In this document: piece after piece, positions 41,420 to 50,545 of the stretch
How the letters are laid out: every line of letters starts with the position of its first letter
How positions within the stretch are numbered: the stretch's first letter is position 1
Source of the DNA: CAYUNW01 sp964446235
GTDB taxonomy: Bacteria > Patescibacteriota > Microgenomatia > 2-02-FULL-39-11
Direction of reading: 5' to 3'
DNA length: 64,000 nt
Assembly: GCA_964446235.1 (NCBI GenBank)
Contig: CAYUNW010000002.1
Location: 77,454-141,453, forward strand
The notes under the pieces: generated by a model
What the model saw: the letters and a program-made list of their open reading frames with translations, nothing else
Told to the model about the DNA's origin: nothing
The model's database searches: none
Position numbers and translations under genes: made by a program

Positions 41420-42955
41420 TTATCCGATACGGCCATATTGTTCGTTAGCACCAGCTCCAGTTACTCTTTCAAACCAACCTTTCTCTCTCATTTCATAAAT
41501 ATTATGTGCACCAATATAACTTGCCCCGGAACGAACTCCAGCATCCAATCTTCTAAAAATTATTCCTACTGGGCCTTTAACAGGCACTTCTCTTTCTCGT
41601 CCTTCAGGAGCAGCTTGGGTTTGATCCAAATATCTTTCCTCGTATGGTCCAGCTGATGATAATGTTTCCGCTATTGATGTAGCACGAGCTCTAGCAGCAT
41701 CTGAAGCCATTCCTTCATATCTTTTGACTCTTTGATCTCCTCTCCTAATTACCTTGCCTGGAGTTTCATCAGTACCAGCAAACATACCGCCAAACATACC
41801 CGCATCTGCACCGCACACTAATGCCTTCACTAAATCTGCCGGTTCACGCATGCCACCATCTGCAATAATAGCAATTCCCTGCGGATTAGCCACAGCTGCA
41901 ACGCTTGCAACTGCTGATAATTGCGCTCTCCCTACTCCAGCAATTACTCTAGTGTCACAAGCCCAACCGGGTCCTATGCCTACTTTTAATCCTTTCGCTC
42001 CATGATCAATCAAAATCTTAGCTGCATCTTCAGTCGCAATATTCCCAGCAATAATTGGTATATCAAATCCTTCTTTTACCAATCTATCAAGCATTCTCAA
42101 CATATTTTCGCTGTCACCATGGGCTATATCAATAATGATAAAATCTGCTCCCGCTTCTGCTAATTTATGAGCTCTTTCTACTTCTGCTTCAATATCTTTG
42201 ACTCCTATTGCGGCTCCTACTATTAACCTGCCTTTTGGATCTCTAGAAGCGTTTGGATATTTTTCAAATAACTCAGCATCTTTCCTGGTATACATTCCGA
42301 CTATCTTCCCAGCATCATCCACAACCGGAACCTTCTCAACTTTTTTTGACTTCATCACTATTTCAGCCTGCTCAAGAGTTGTTCCTTGCGGAACTGTAAT
42401 TAATCTATCTCGTGGTGTCATAAAAGAGATTGCTTTGTCGGTTTCATTTAAAGCAGAATCAACGTCTTTTTTTGTAACTATTCCCAATATATTTCCTTCG
42501 ATATTACTAACCAATACGTATCCTCTCTTATGTTGCTTCCATAATTGCCTGATATCCCCTGCGGTTGCATCAGGATGTATTGTTAAAGGTATATCCTCCA
42601 TCGCTCGAGTACGCTCTTTAACGATACGAACTTGTCTTGCCTGCTCATCAGCTGTCAAATATCTATGAATAACGCCAACTCCTCCCAGAGACGCCATTTC
42701 TTGCGCCATTTGCCATTCGGTTACAGTATCCATGTTTGCTGACATTATTGGAGAATTGATAAATACATCTCCAGCAACATTAGCTCTTAAAATAATTTCT
42801 CTTGGATCTTTTCGTGATGTAATTTCAGAATGTCGGGGTTGAAGAAGCACATCATCAAATGTCAAACCAATAGGCGGCATTGGGTCATACTGATGATCAT
42901 GTAAATATTCCGCATGTATTTGATAAAAAGGGTTTGATGGAACCTCAATTTTCAT
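41420..42955 (-). CDS. guaB: IMP dehydrogenase
   Basis: The 511-residue TIM-barrel enzyme carries a CBS pair (about 120-245; MTPRDRLITVPQGTTLEQA...VPVVDD) as in IMPDH and not in GMP reductase. The catalytic loop is GIGPGWACDTRVIAGVG, where most have GSICTTR; the cysteine is kept. NAD and IMP sites (GNIATEDAAKILIDHGA, IADGGMREPADL, MFGGMFAGTDETPG) follow. It converts IMP to XMP for GMP synthesis. It is downstream of the phosphoribosyltransferase-like gene and the purB/purA pair. Confidence 0.95.
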   Translation of the reverse strand: MKIEVPSNPFYQIHAEYLHDHQYDPMPPIGLTFDDVLLQPRHSEITSRKDPREIILRANVAGDVFINSPIMSANMDTVTEWQMAQEMASLGGVGVIHRYLTADEQARQVRIVKERTRAMEDIPLTIHPDATAGDIRQLWKQHKRGYVLVSNIEGNILGIVTKKDVDSALNETDKAISFMTPRDRLITVPQGTTLEQAEIVMKSKKVEKVPVVDDAGKIVGMYTRKDAELFEKYPNASRDPKGRLIVGAAIGVKDIEAEVERAHKLAEAGADFIIIDIAHGDSENMLRMLDRLVKEGFDIPIIAGNIATEDAAKILIDHGAKGLKVGIGPGWACDTRVIAGVGRAQLSAVASVAAVANPQGIAIIADGGMREPADLVKALVCGADAGMFGGMFAGTDETPGKVIRRGDQRVKRYEGMASDAARARATSIAETLSSAGPYEERYLDQTQAAPEGREREVPVKGPVGIIFRRLDAGVRSGASYIGAHNIYEMREKGWFERVTGAGANEQYGRIG

Positions 42956-42979
42956 AGGTATTTAATAGAAATATATTTT

Positions 42980-43008
42980 CTTATACACTTCGTAACTTAG
43001 CTTGTCAA
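42980..43008 (-). promoter_or_regulatory. Promoter of guaB
   Basis: TTGACA (43008-43003) and TATAAG (42985-42980), spacer 17, minus strand. The leader to the guaB ATG is about 20 bases and has no Shine-Dalgarno. Confidence 0.75.
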
Positions 43009-43045
43009 GATGTGATAAATAAAAATCATTAAGAAAATTTTTATA

Positions 43046-44302
43046 CTACTGGATCCATCTTGATTGGATATACCCGGCAATATTTCCAGCAAAATATCTT
43101 ATCAGTAGATTGTAAGCTTCGGCTCCGTCCAGATTATCCGGATTGAATATCCATAAACCATCAAGTCCCGAAAAAGCTCTTAAGCTAAGCTCATTTATGC
43201 CGGTTTTTTCAAATTCATCTAATTGTTCATCGGTTAAACTATATTCTTCTCTATTTAATCTAAGCTCCTGTACAATGGATCTTCCTCGAATTTTAGTATC
43301 AAGCAATGGCACGCCGTCCCACATACCACCGATAATCCAATGATCAGGATTGATATAATGTGTTTGGGCAATCATTTGCATCTGAATAGCTGCTTTTTGC
43401 CGATCCCATTCACTGGTTGTTGGCTCAGCCCATTTCTCTGCCGCAAGTCCTATGACAGCTTTTGCAAATGGAGGGTTTTTTATAGAAAATGGTGCGGAAA
43501 TTATATCGACTTCCCATAATACTTCTGCCAAATCATGCCATACCTGTTGACTTTCAGACGGATCTAGCTCACCTCTTCTAGCCATTCTGATTTGTTCTTC
43601 AAATTTTTCCGGGTGTTCGTAAATATCATGCTTGACTCTAACACCTTTGACTTCTGATTTTTTCTTAAGTCTTGCCATAGCAAGTTGCTCTAATGTTACG
43701 CATGTGTCATAAATATCATCAGGAAAGACTACAATATTGTCAGGATTTGTTAGTTCTTTGGATAGTTCACCAATTTCAGCATGTCCGGTATCAGTACCCA
43801 AAGAACCGGATATATCTGCCGCAATCAAACGATCTGTAGGAACTTGCTGTTTTTCTAAAGCCCGGAAAATAGCCAATGAACCCCACATCGGTAAAGCCAT
43901 TACGGTTTTTCTTCCTGATTTGGATTCCAATTTTGCTTGGCCTTCTAAAAGTGTATGTATAAATTCATTTTGAACTCCTACCATTTGTTCTTTGGAGTGA
44001 AGTTTTACCAAAGCTCTAGTTTCTCCTTCTGATATAGAATCTGTTACAAAAGGAAATCTATCAGCACTTCTGTTTATCAGATTATCTACTGTTCGTGTTA
44101 GACCATACAGATATCCTAATGTTTGCATATCAAAATTTTCAGAACCTCTTTTCAAAACTATACGGGTATGAAAGTCATCAAGAGTAACATCCAAACTAGC
44201 ACCTTCCTTTTCTTGATAACTGTAGATTATCTCATCTTGAGGTAGTTGGCCGATTTCGGCTTCAAGACTAAATGGTCTTAATTCTTGCAAAGCTCCTGGC
44301 AT
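43046..44302 (-). CDS. Phosphoribosyltransferase-like protein, purine-salvage context
   Basis: The 418-residue protein is not a standard enzyme. Residues around 160-215 carry a type I phosphoribosyltransferase core: VMALPMWGSLAIFRAL, then RLIAADISGSLGTD and NIVVFPDDIYDTCVTLEQLA, which fits the PRPP motif (two hydrophobics, two variable, DD, then T at the T/S-G-G-T position, with Cys and Val in place of the two Gly). About 150 residues before and 200 after are unknown. Next to guaB, purB and purA, a hypoxanthine or guanine salvage role is a reasonable guess, not a proven one. Confidence 0.6.
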   Translation of the reverse strand: MPGALQELRPFSLEAEIGQLPQDEIIYSYQEKEGASLDVTLDDFHTRIVLKRGSENFDMQTLGYLYGLTRTVDNLINRSADRFPFVTDSISEGETRALVKLHSKEQMVGVQNEFIHTLLEGQAKLESKSGRKTVMALPMWGSLAIFRALEKQQVPTDRLIAADISGSLGTDTGHAEIGELSKELTNPDNIVVFPDDIYDTCVTLEQLAMARLKKKSEVKGVRVKHDIYEHPEKFEEQIRMARRGELDPSESQQVWHDLAEVLWEVDIISAPFSIKNPPFAKAVIGLAAEKWAEPTTSEWDRQKAAIQMQMIAQTHYINPDHWIIGGMWDGVPLLDTKIRGRSIVQELRLNREEYSLTDEQLDEFEKTGINELSLRAFSGLDGLWIFNPDNLDGAEAYNLLIRYFAGNIAGYIQSRWIQ

Positions 44303-44410
44303 TTAGGATTAAAAAGATATAATACGTTTCTTTTACCCTATAGAATAAGTTCTTGTCAACGATAATTTTCTATAATTCTCTATATCAAAATAGGCCTATA
44401 TATAAATTAT

Positions 44411-44440
44411 TTGCAAATCTTCTGTTATTTTAAATATAAT
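44411..44440 (+). promoter_or_regulatory. Promoter of purB
   Basis: TTGCAA at 44411-44416 and TATAAT at 44435-44440 with 18 bp between. Eleven bases separate the -10 from the ATG, so the leader is about five bases. The 149-bp gap is shared with the divergent phosphoribosyltransferase-like gene. Confidence 0.75.
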
Positions 44441-44451
44441 ACTTATCAAAT

Positions 44452-45957
44452 ATGGCAGTAAATTTGGAAAAACTAACCGTTAAACTGCCTGCCCCACCCG
44501 ATATCCCTCCAGCCGATAGACTACAACTCCTTTCCCCGATGGAATCAAGATATTTCACCGATTCTAAAGAGTTTTATCCTTTTTTATCGGAATTTGGGCT
44601 TATGAGAGCCAGAACCATGGTGGAGGTAGAATATTTAAAAGCCTTATCCGAAGAAGGTTTAATTCCTGCCTTAAATCGAGATGAAAGTGATTTCCTAGAC
44701 GGCTTAGTGATTAATTTTACCCCGGAAGATGCTTCCCGAATAGATGAAATTGACGGTCAAATACACCATGATATCCTGGCTACGGTAAGCGTGATGAAAG
44801 AAAAAATGGTAGGCACACCTTACGAAAGACTAACAGAACTGATCCATCTCTGTCCTACATCTGAAGACATAGATAATATAGCTAAAAGAGTGATGTTTAA
44901 TATTGCGCGAGATAGAATTCTCCATCCGGCTCAAAAAAAATTGGTCGATACAATTTTAACTCAAGCAGAAAAGTCCTCTAATGCCGTAATGCTTGGAGAA
45001 ACACATGGCCAACCGGCAGGAGTAACAACTTACGGAAAAGAAATGTTGATTTTTGGAATAAGACTCAAGGATCAACTGCAAAAAGCCAGAGAAATAAAAT
45101 TAAAAGGTAAATTTAACGGACTCATCGGAACTTACAGCGGATTCCAAGCGGCATTTCGAGATAAAGTCAGTCTGGAAACATGGGTAGAATTTACCAAAAA
45201 ATTTGTCGGAAGTTTCGGACTAGATCCGATTCTTACCACCACACAAGGTAATCCTAATGACGATTTGGTAGAATTTTTGCAAAGTATTCAACTTTTTAAC
45301 GAAATTAGCCATTCACTGGCTCAAGATGTCTGGTCTTATATCGATCAAGGAGAATTGGTACAAAATGCTAGAGGAGCAGGATCATCTACTTCTGCTGCAA
45401 AGGTCAATCCCTGGAGAGGAGAACATAGCGAGACTATGTTTGAATTAGCAAACGGTCAAATAGATGTTTATGTCAGAAATTTACCTGAAACCAGACGACA
45501 GCGTGATTTATCGGATAAAACTATGATGAGATTTATCGGAGAATCACTAGCGATCTGCACTAACGGTTGGAGATATTTAGGTCAACAAATAGGCTCGACC
45601 GCACCAAACAGAGAAAAAATGATGGAAATGATCCTCCAAGATTACTCCTGGTTATCCGAAGCAGTTCAACTGGTCTTAAGAGAAAGTGGCGTGCAAGGCG
45701 GATATGAACTTATCAAACAAAAAATGCAGGGAAGAACCTTTTCCAGAGAACAATTTGCAGAACTTATTGATCGCACTATTGTTGAATGTTTTTCAGTTCC
45801 ACTCAGAGAAGATGGTCTGCATCTGAATGAAGCAGAATTATCAGAAGAACAACTTGCTACAATCACCAAACTACAATCACTATCCCCGCAACAATTCATA
45901 GACGATGCGCTTAAACTAACACAGATTTTGTTAAAGGAAGAAGGATTAGAAGAATAA
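44452..45957 (+). CDS. purB: Adenylosuccinate lyase
   Basis: The 501-residue protein is of the E. coli-like PurB type: LSPMESRYFTDSKEFYPFLSEFGLMRARTMVEVEYLKAL at the start, the ETHGQPAGVTTYGKEM histidine block and the signature loop GSSTSAAKVNPWRGEHSE with the catalytic Ser pair. It splits adenylosuccinate to AMP and fumarate. Without other de novo purine genes in the window, salvage of IMP to AMP is its most likely role. PurA is next, 100 bp away with its own promoter. Confidence 0.94.
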   Translation: MAVNLEKLTVKLPAPPDIPPADRLQLLSPMESRYFTDSKEFYPFLSEFGLMRARTMVEVEYLKALSEEGLIPALNRDESDFLDGLVINFTPEDASRIDEIDGQIHHDILATVSVMKEKMVGTPYERLTELIHLCPTSEDIDNIAKRVMFNIARDRILHPAQKKLVDTILTQAEKSSNAVMLGETHGQPAGVTTYGKEMLIFGIRLKDQLQKAREIKLKGKFNGLIGTYSGFQAAFRDKVSLETWVEFTKKFVGSFGLDPILTTTQGNPNDDLVEFLQSIQLFNEISHSLAQDVWSYIDQGELVQNARGAGSSTSAAKVNPWRGEHSETMFELANGQIDVYVRNLPETRRQRDLSDKTMMRFIGESLAICTNGWRYLGQQIGSTAPNREKMMEMILQDYSWLSEAVQLVLRESGVQGGYELIKQKMQGRTFSREQFAELIDRTIVECFSVPLREDGLHLNEAELSEEQLATITKLQSLSPQQFIDDALKLTQILLKEEGLEE

Positions 45958-46015
45958 AATTGTTAAAATAGTATAAATCAAAGCATATCAATCTATAACA
46001 ATTTGATTAAATTTG

Positions 46016-46045
46016 TTGACAAAAATAATGTTTATAGAGTATATG
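46016..46045 (+). promoter_or_regulatory. Promoter of purA
   Basis: TTGACA at 46016-46021 followed after 18 bp by TATATG (46040-46045). The ATG at 46059 has no Shine-Dalgarno. Confidence 0.55.
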
Positions 46046-46058
46046 TTAAATTACTTTT

Positions 46059-47828
46059 ATGGGAATGCCATCACTTGTTGAACGAGCATATCCTGCCGAT
46101 TACCAAATCCCGTTATTGTTGAAAGAACAGCAACGAAAACTTCTTCTTCATCCTGAAATCGGTTTAGAAGATGATTTTCGAAGAATCTATTTAAATAATG
46201 ACTATTCTCTTGGTTGGCCACTAGGAGCAAGAAGAATTTTTGAAGAACTTGCATTAAACAATACAAATGCGATAATCGGCGTCCAAATCGGTGATGAAGG
46301 CAAAGGAAGAATAGTAGATAATCTCATTCAGGAACTTATCCCAAACGTTGAAAGAGTCTATGTAGTGCGTTTCAGCGGAGGAGCTAATGCCGGACACACG
46401 GTTGAAAAAGGTGATATTAAATTAGCTCTACATCAAGTGCCCTCGGGTGTCATGTCCGGTGAAACAATAGGTATAATTGATCGCGGTACTGCTATACATG
46501 CTGAAGATTTTGCCACGGAAATAGAATATGCAGAAAATATTACCGGTGAATCTCTCCGCGATAGACTATTCCTATCAAGAAATGCCTTATGTATAACAGA
46601 TCTTGAAAGAGCTGAAGAAACCCTGATGAAATTTAAAAAAGGCAGAAAAGGAACAACAGGAAGAGGTATCGGACCGGCCTATAAAAATGTTTATACTTAC
46701 ACTCCAATTGAAATGAGATATTTACTTGAAGATGATTGGGAAGAACGATTTGGCAAGCAATATGATCAATTAGCCTTAGAATTTTCGCTATTTCCCGATC
46801 CGGAAGATCCAAACGGTAATCCTAGAAATTTGGCTGATGTTTTTGTTCCTGATTATGCCGAAACGGTAAAAAGTGGAAAAGCAGCAAAACGAACTGTCGG
46901 TGATAAGGGAACATATCTGGAAAGACTTCGAAAAACCAGAGAATGGCTTATAGACAGAAATATCGTCCAAGATACACTGGTAATTCATAAGGAAGTTATT
47001 GAAAATATTGATAAATACGGAGTAGTTTTTGAAGGATCACAGGCTGTGGGATTACATCCCTGGCTTGGAACAAAAGATGATAATTCCGCCTCAGATACTA
47101 GTACATACGGAGTACTAGGTGGAACTGGGATCTGGAGGCCTGATGATATTGCCAATCGTGTTGGAGTAATCAAAGCTACATACATGTCTGACGTTGGTTA
47201 CCGAGTGATGCCTACAAAAGTGGATATTGGTGAGGTTAAAACCGTTACAGAATTATATGAAAAATATACCAATCCTACTCCAGATCAAATTTGGGCTGCA
47301 TGGGTACGGGAAAAATTTAAAGAATTCGGCACCACAACAGGTAGACCCAGACATATCAACCATATAGATTTGTCGTTAATTTCTTATAACTGTTGGATGG
47401 GAGGAACAGAGGTCTTAGCATTCACCCATCTGGATACCGCCAGAGAAGATGAAAATATAAAAGTATGCACTCATTATACGGATAGACAAGGAAATATTGT
47501 CACTTATAGACCGGGACTTGAGTATCAAAAAAATGTAATTCCCCACTACATTGAATTACCCGGATGGGACGGAGAAGCAGTAGCAAGAGCAAAAACTTTC
47601 GATGAATTACCTGAAAATGCAAAAAAATATATGGCATTTTTACAAGCCAGATTAGGAATACCAATAGTTATAGCAACAACCGGTCCTAAGCGAGAAAACA
47701 TGCTTGACATACCATCAGTCGAAAAGAATAAAATAATTTATGTAAATGATGAAAGCCCGGCAACTTTCAGCGCCTTAATGCGAGAACACCGATTAGCTGT
47801 AGAAAGCGGAAGACAACGAAGAAATTAA
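46059..47828 (+). CDS. purA: Adenylosuccinate synthetase, enlarged
   Basis: The 589-residue protein has the PurA GTP site IGVQIGDEGKGRIVD with its catalytic Asp, SGGANAGHTVEKG with the catalytic His, FKKGRKGTTGRGIGPAY and the C-terminal PGWDGE and ATTGPKRENM blocks. Usual length is about 430 residues. The extra comes from an N-terminal extension of about 65-70 residues (with ARRIFEELALNNTNA before the core) and inserts in the middle (about 230-300). It joins IMP and aspartate with GTP. The extension has no known motif; a long-form family in CPR is possible. Confidence 0.93.
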   Translation: MGMPSLVERAYPADYQIPLLLKEQQRKLLLHPEIGLEDDFRRIYLNNDYSLGWPLGARRIFEELALNNTNAIIGVQIGDEGKGRIVDNLIQELIPNVERVYVVRFSGGANAGHTVEKGDIKLALHQVPSGVMSGETIGIIDRGTAIHAEDFATEIEYAENITGESLRDRLFLSRNALCITDLERAEETLMKFKKGRKGTTGRGIGPAYKNVYTYTPIEMRYLLEDDWEERFGKQYDQLALEFSLFPDPEDPNGNPRNLADVFVPDYAETVKSGKAAKRTVGDKGTYLERLRKTREWLIDRNIVQDTLVIHKEVIENIDKYGVVFEGSQAVGLHPWLGTKDDNSASDTSTYGVLGGTGIWRPDDIANRVGVIKATYMSDVGYRVMPTKVDIGEVKTVTELYEKYTNPTPDQIWAAWVREKFKEFGTTTGRPRHINHIDLSLISYNCWMGGTEVLAFTHLDTAREDENIKVCTHYTDRQGNIVTYRPGLEYQKNVIPHYIELPGWDGEAVARAKTFDELPENAKKYMAFLQARLGIPIVIATTGPKRENMLDIPSVEKNKIIYVNDESPATFSALMREHRLAVESGRQRRN

Positions 47829-47830
47829 TA

Positions 47831-48760
47831 TTACCATCCACCAGAGGCACCACCCCCACCAGATCGACCACCGCCAAATCCGCCAAAACCTCCACCTCCG
47901 CTTCGGAAACCTCCACCACCCCAACTGCTTCTGCTGCTACCGGAAAACCCTCCCAAAGTATGGAAAAAATCAGTAGGTAATCCCTTTTTCTTCCTATCCG
48001 TATAATTTCTGGAAAGAATTGCATCCATAATCAAACCAAATATCCCACCAAAAACCCCGATAAATAAACCGATTGCTATGGAACCAATTACCAATCCGAC
48101 TATAATCCCCAATATGCCGCCAATTACTCCTCCTGGCCAGATTTCCTTGGTTCTACCCAAAAAACTACCAACATACGTAAAGATCACCCAACCAAAAATC
48201 AGTAAAGGTCCAATCCAATCAGCGCTACCGGTTCCGGTATTTGCGGCTTCTCTCGGCGCAAGTTCCTTACCGGCAATATATTTTTGGATACTGGCTACAG
48301 CCAAACCGACACCTTTTTCGTAATCGTCCTGTTTGAAATATGGAGCCATATCGTTTCTGATGATTTCCCCTGCCCGGCCGTCTGTAATATACGGTTCTAT
48401 ACCGTATCCGACTTCAACTCTGATTTTTCTATCATCTTTGGAAACCAGTAAAAGCACTCCATTATCTGCACCCTTTTTACCTATTCCCCATTTCTCAAAT
48501 AACTCAACTGCATATGTTTCGATATCAATCCCTTCCAAAGATTTGACAGTAACTACTGCAATTTCTGCTGATTGTTCTTTGGCAAAATTAGATAAGTTGG
48601 AGTCCAGTTCAGTCTTAAATTCAGGAGTAAAAAGTGACGCAAAATCATTGACATATCCAACCGGCTGAGGATAATTGACAGCCTCAACCGGAATTACCAA
48701 TAAACAATATCCAATGATCAATAAAAAAAACGAGAATAAATTACTTAATATTTTTCTCAT
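47831..48760 (-). CDS. TPM-domain protein with Gly-rich tail
   Basis: The 309-residue protein has a signal peptide or anchor (about 5-28), a TPM (TLP18.3/Psb32/MOLO-1) domain at about 35-165 (VGYVNDFASLF start, GADNGVLLLVSKDDRKIRVEVGYG core), two hydrophobic segments at about 185-245 and a Gly/Ser-rich end of about 40 residues (GGGGFRSGGGGFGGFGGG). These YgcG-like proteins are usually next to lemA, as here. Their role lies in the envelope, perhaps stress or protein quality control; the exact activity is unknown. Confidence 0.85.
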   Translation of the reverse strand: MRKILSNLFSFFLLIIGYCLLVIPVEAVNYPQPVGYVNDFASLFTPEFKTELDSNLSNFAKEQSAEIAVVTVKSLEGIDIETYAVELFEKWGIGKKGADNGVLLLVSKDDRKIRVEVGYGIEPYITDGRAGEIIRNDMAPYFKQDDYEKGVGLAVASIQKYIAGKELAPREAANTGTGSADWIGPLLIFGWVIFTYVGSFLGRTKEIWPGGVIGGILGIIVGLVIGSIAIGLFIGVFGGIFGLIMDAILSRNYTDRKKKGLPTDFFHTLGGFSGSSRSSWGGGGFRSGGGGFGGFGGGRSGGGGASGGW

Positions 48761-48785
48761 CTAAAATTACCTACTTATAGGTATT

Positions 48786-48806
48786 TGTTAACTGTTGACT
48801 GTTATT
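48786..48806. repeat. Short heptamer repeat tract
   Basis: GTTAACT, GTTGACT, GTTATTT in 7-bp register between the TPM gene and lemA. Confidence 0.6.
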
Positions 48807-48810
48807 TTCT

Positions 48811-49365
48811 TTACAATTCCACTTTTGGTGCTTCTTCAGCTCCGCTGACGGACTTAAAAAACGGTTTTTCCTTAAATCCAAAAATAGAAGCTACAAAATT
48901 GGTAGGAATTCTCTTGATAGTGATATTATATGAGCCAGCCGCTTCATTGAACCTGACTCTTTCTACATTTATCCTGTTTTCCGTTCCAGCCAGTTCATCC
49001 ATAAGCTTGGCTACAGTTTCATTGGATTTCAAAGTCGGATAATTTTCCATTATGACCAAAAGTCTTGATAAGGCACTGTCAAGATTTGTCGCAGAAGTCA
49101 CTTTCTCATCCAATGTTTTTGCCCCGCCGTATTGAGTACGTGCCTGGGCAATAGTTTCAAATATTTCCTTTTCCTGCTCCATAAATCCCTTGGTAGATGC
49201 TACCAAATTGGGAATAAGATCATATCTTCTCTGATATTGTGTTTCCACTTGTGCCCATTGACCATCAACTGATGTACTTTTGGAAATCAATGAGTTGTAT
49301 GTATTAAAAAAATACATTCCAATTACAAGTATTGCTACTGCTATACCTATGAGAATTTTTTTCAT
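48811..49365 (-). CDS. lemA: LemA-family protein
   Basis: The 184-residue protein has an N-terminal helix anchor (residues 4-22) followed by a long helical bundle: TSVDGQWAQVETQYQRRYDLIPNLV and AGTENRINVERVRFNEA are the family marks, with the closing PTNFVASIFGFKEKPFF. LemA proteins face the outside of the membrane and act with a TPM protein. The start is preceded by AAGGAGGTGATCAC, a full complement of the 3' end of 16S rRNA, while tmk still ends in the same ATGA. Confidence 0.92.
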   Translation of the reverse strand: MKKILIGIAVAILVIGMYFFNTYNSLISKSTSVDGQWAQVETQYQRRYDLIPNLVASTKGFMEQEKEIFETIAQARTQYGGAKTLDEKVTSATNLDSALSRLLVIMENYPTLKSNETVAKLMDELAGTENRINVERVRFNEAAGSYNITIKRIPTNFVASIFGFKEKPFFKSVSGAEEAPKVEL

Positions 49366-50042
49366 GTGATCACCTCCTTGTCATCAGAATTTGGTTGTGG
49401 TTTTTTGTATTTTTGTTTGATAATAACGTCTACCTTATCCCAAATTTCCCGGGTTACTTCGTCTACGGGCTTGGAACTATCAACTATGACGAACCTTTCT
49501 TTGTTTTTTTCGGCAAGTGACTTATAGCCGGCTGTCACTCTTTCATAAAAATCCCTCTGCTGCAGATCCAGCCTATCGATTTTTTCACTGATTTTGCGCC
49601 TGCCGAAACCTTCCTCCGCATTTACATCTAAAAGTACCGTCAAATTGGGAAACACATCATCCATTGCCAATTTATTGATATCCCATATCTGCTGTTCACC
49701 TAATCCCCTGCCAAATCCCTGATAAGCAATGGATGAATCTATAAATCTGTCACAAATTACTATTTTGCCTTGTTTAAGCGCCGGTCTGATAATCTCACGA
49801 ACCAGCTGACCCCTAGATGCGGCCATCAAATACATCTCGGCGACTGCCGTAAGTTCAACGTTTTCCGGATTATGGGTAATCATACGTATCTTCTCTCCAA
49901 TTGTAGTACCACCGGGTTCACGGGTAACCACGATATCATAGCCTTCTTCACGTAACTGACTGGCCAGAAGACCGACGTGGACACTCTTGCCGGATCCCTC
50001 CACGCCTTCAAATGATATAAAAAATCCGTGAAAATTTGGCAT
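49362..50042 (-). CDS. tmk: Thymidylate kinase
   Basis: The 226-residue P-loop kinase has EGVEGSGKSVHVGLL (Walker A), the DRx-like VTREPGGTTIGEKIR and CDRFIDSSIAYQGFGRG (the DRY-like block), and the LID region DRLDLQQRDFYERVTAGY. It phosphorylates dTMP to dTDP. A C-terminal extension of about 15 residues (KKPQPNSDDKEVIT) encodes the lemA ribosome site in its codons. Length is otherwise normal. Confidence 0.94.
   Translation of the reverse strand: MPNFHGFFISFEGVEGSGKSVHVGLLASQLREEGYDIVVTREPGGTTIGEKIRMITHNPENVELTAVAEMYLMAASRGQLVREIIRPALKQGKIVICDRFIDSSIAYQGFGRGLGEQQIWDINKLAMDDVFPNLTVLLDVNAEEGFGRRKISEKIDRLDLQQRDFYERVTAGYKSLAEKNKERFVIVDSSKPVDEVTREIWDKVDVIIKQKYKKPQPNSDDKEVIT
49366..49379 (-). promoter_or_regulatory. 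Unusually complete Shine-Dalgarno of lemA
   Basis: AAGGAGGTGATCAC lies within the last codons of tmk; its GGAGG core is seven bases before the lemA ATG. It pairs without a gap to the canonical 16S rRNA tail. Confidence 0.85.
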
Positions 50043-50044
50043 AA

Positions 50045-50545
50045 TTATCTCCTTTTTACGTTCCCAAGTTCATCTATGCATTCGGGCAGAAACAGCCTCG
50101 GGAACTTAAATTTTTGAATGTCCGCACATTTTGGCGGTAATTGCCCTATATATGCGATACTCCAACCTTTAGAATTTTTTAAGGCTAAATATTCGCCTTT
50201 TTTATCATTTTGCAGATTGATATACTCACCTTTGGCAAAAAGGCCGGTATTCTGCAAAATATCTACCTCAATATCATCATCCGATAAATCAAGTTTTTCC
50301 GCAAGTACTTCTTTGATATTTTCCAGAGTATAATCAACTGCTATAGTAACACTCGGTGTGGAAATTGGAATTGTAGCTGACTCACTTGAGGAAAATACAG
50401 CATTTGACTTAAGTTCGGGTATATCAGGCATGCTTTGATTGTAGTTTACCCTGTAAATTGAAGAAAAATAGATGAATACTCCAATAATAAATGATCCGAT
50501 TATAATCGCTACGGGAATCTTATTTTTATCACTTACAATACCCAC
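50045..50545 (-). CDS. Membrane-anchored protein, unknown
   Basis: The 166-residue product, from a GTG at 50545, has a hydrophobic anchor at about 11-30 (PVAIIIGSFIIGVFIYFS), a Ser/Thr/Pro linker (about 45-65) and a small C-terminal domain with YTLENIKEVLAEKLDLSDDDIEVDI and a late Cys pair (PPKCADI, LPECIDE) that could form a disulfide. The middle part resembles small hypotheticals of CPR with no known role. It precedes tmk by two bases, so it is likely in the same operon. Confidence 0.6.
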   Translation of the reverse strand: MGIVSDKNKIPVAIIIGSFIIGVFIYFSSIYRVNYNQSMPDIPELKSNAVFSSSESATIPISTPSVTIAVDYTLENIKEVLAEKLDLSDDDIEVDILQNTGLFAKGEYINLQNDKKGEYLALKNSKGWSIAYIGQLPPKCADIQKFKFPRLFLPECIDELGNVKRR

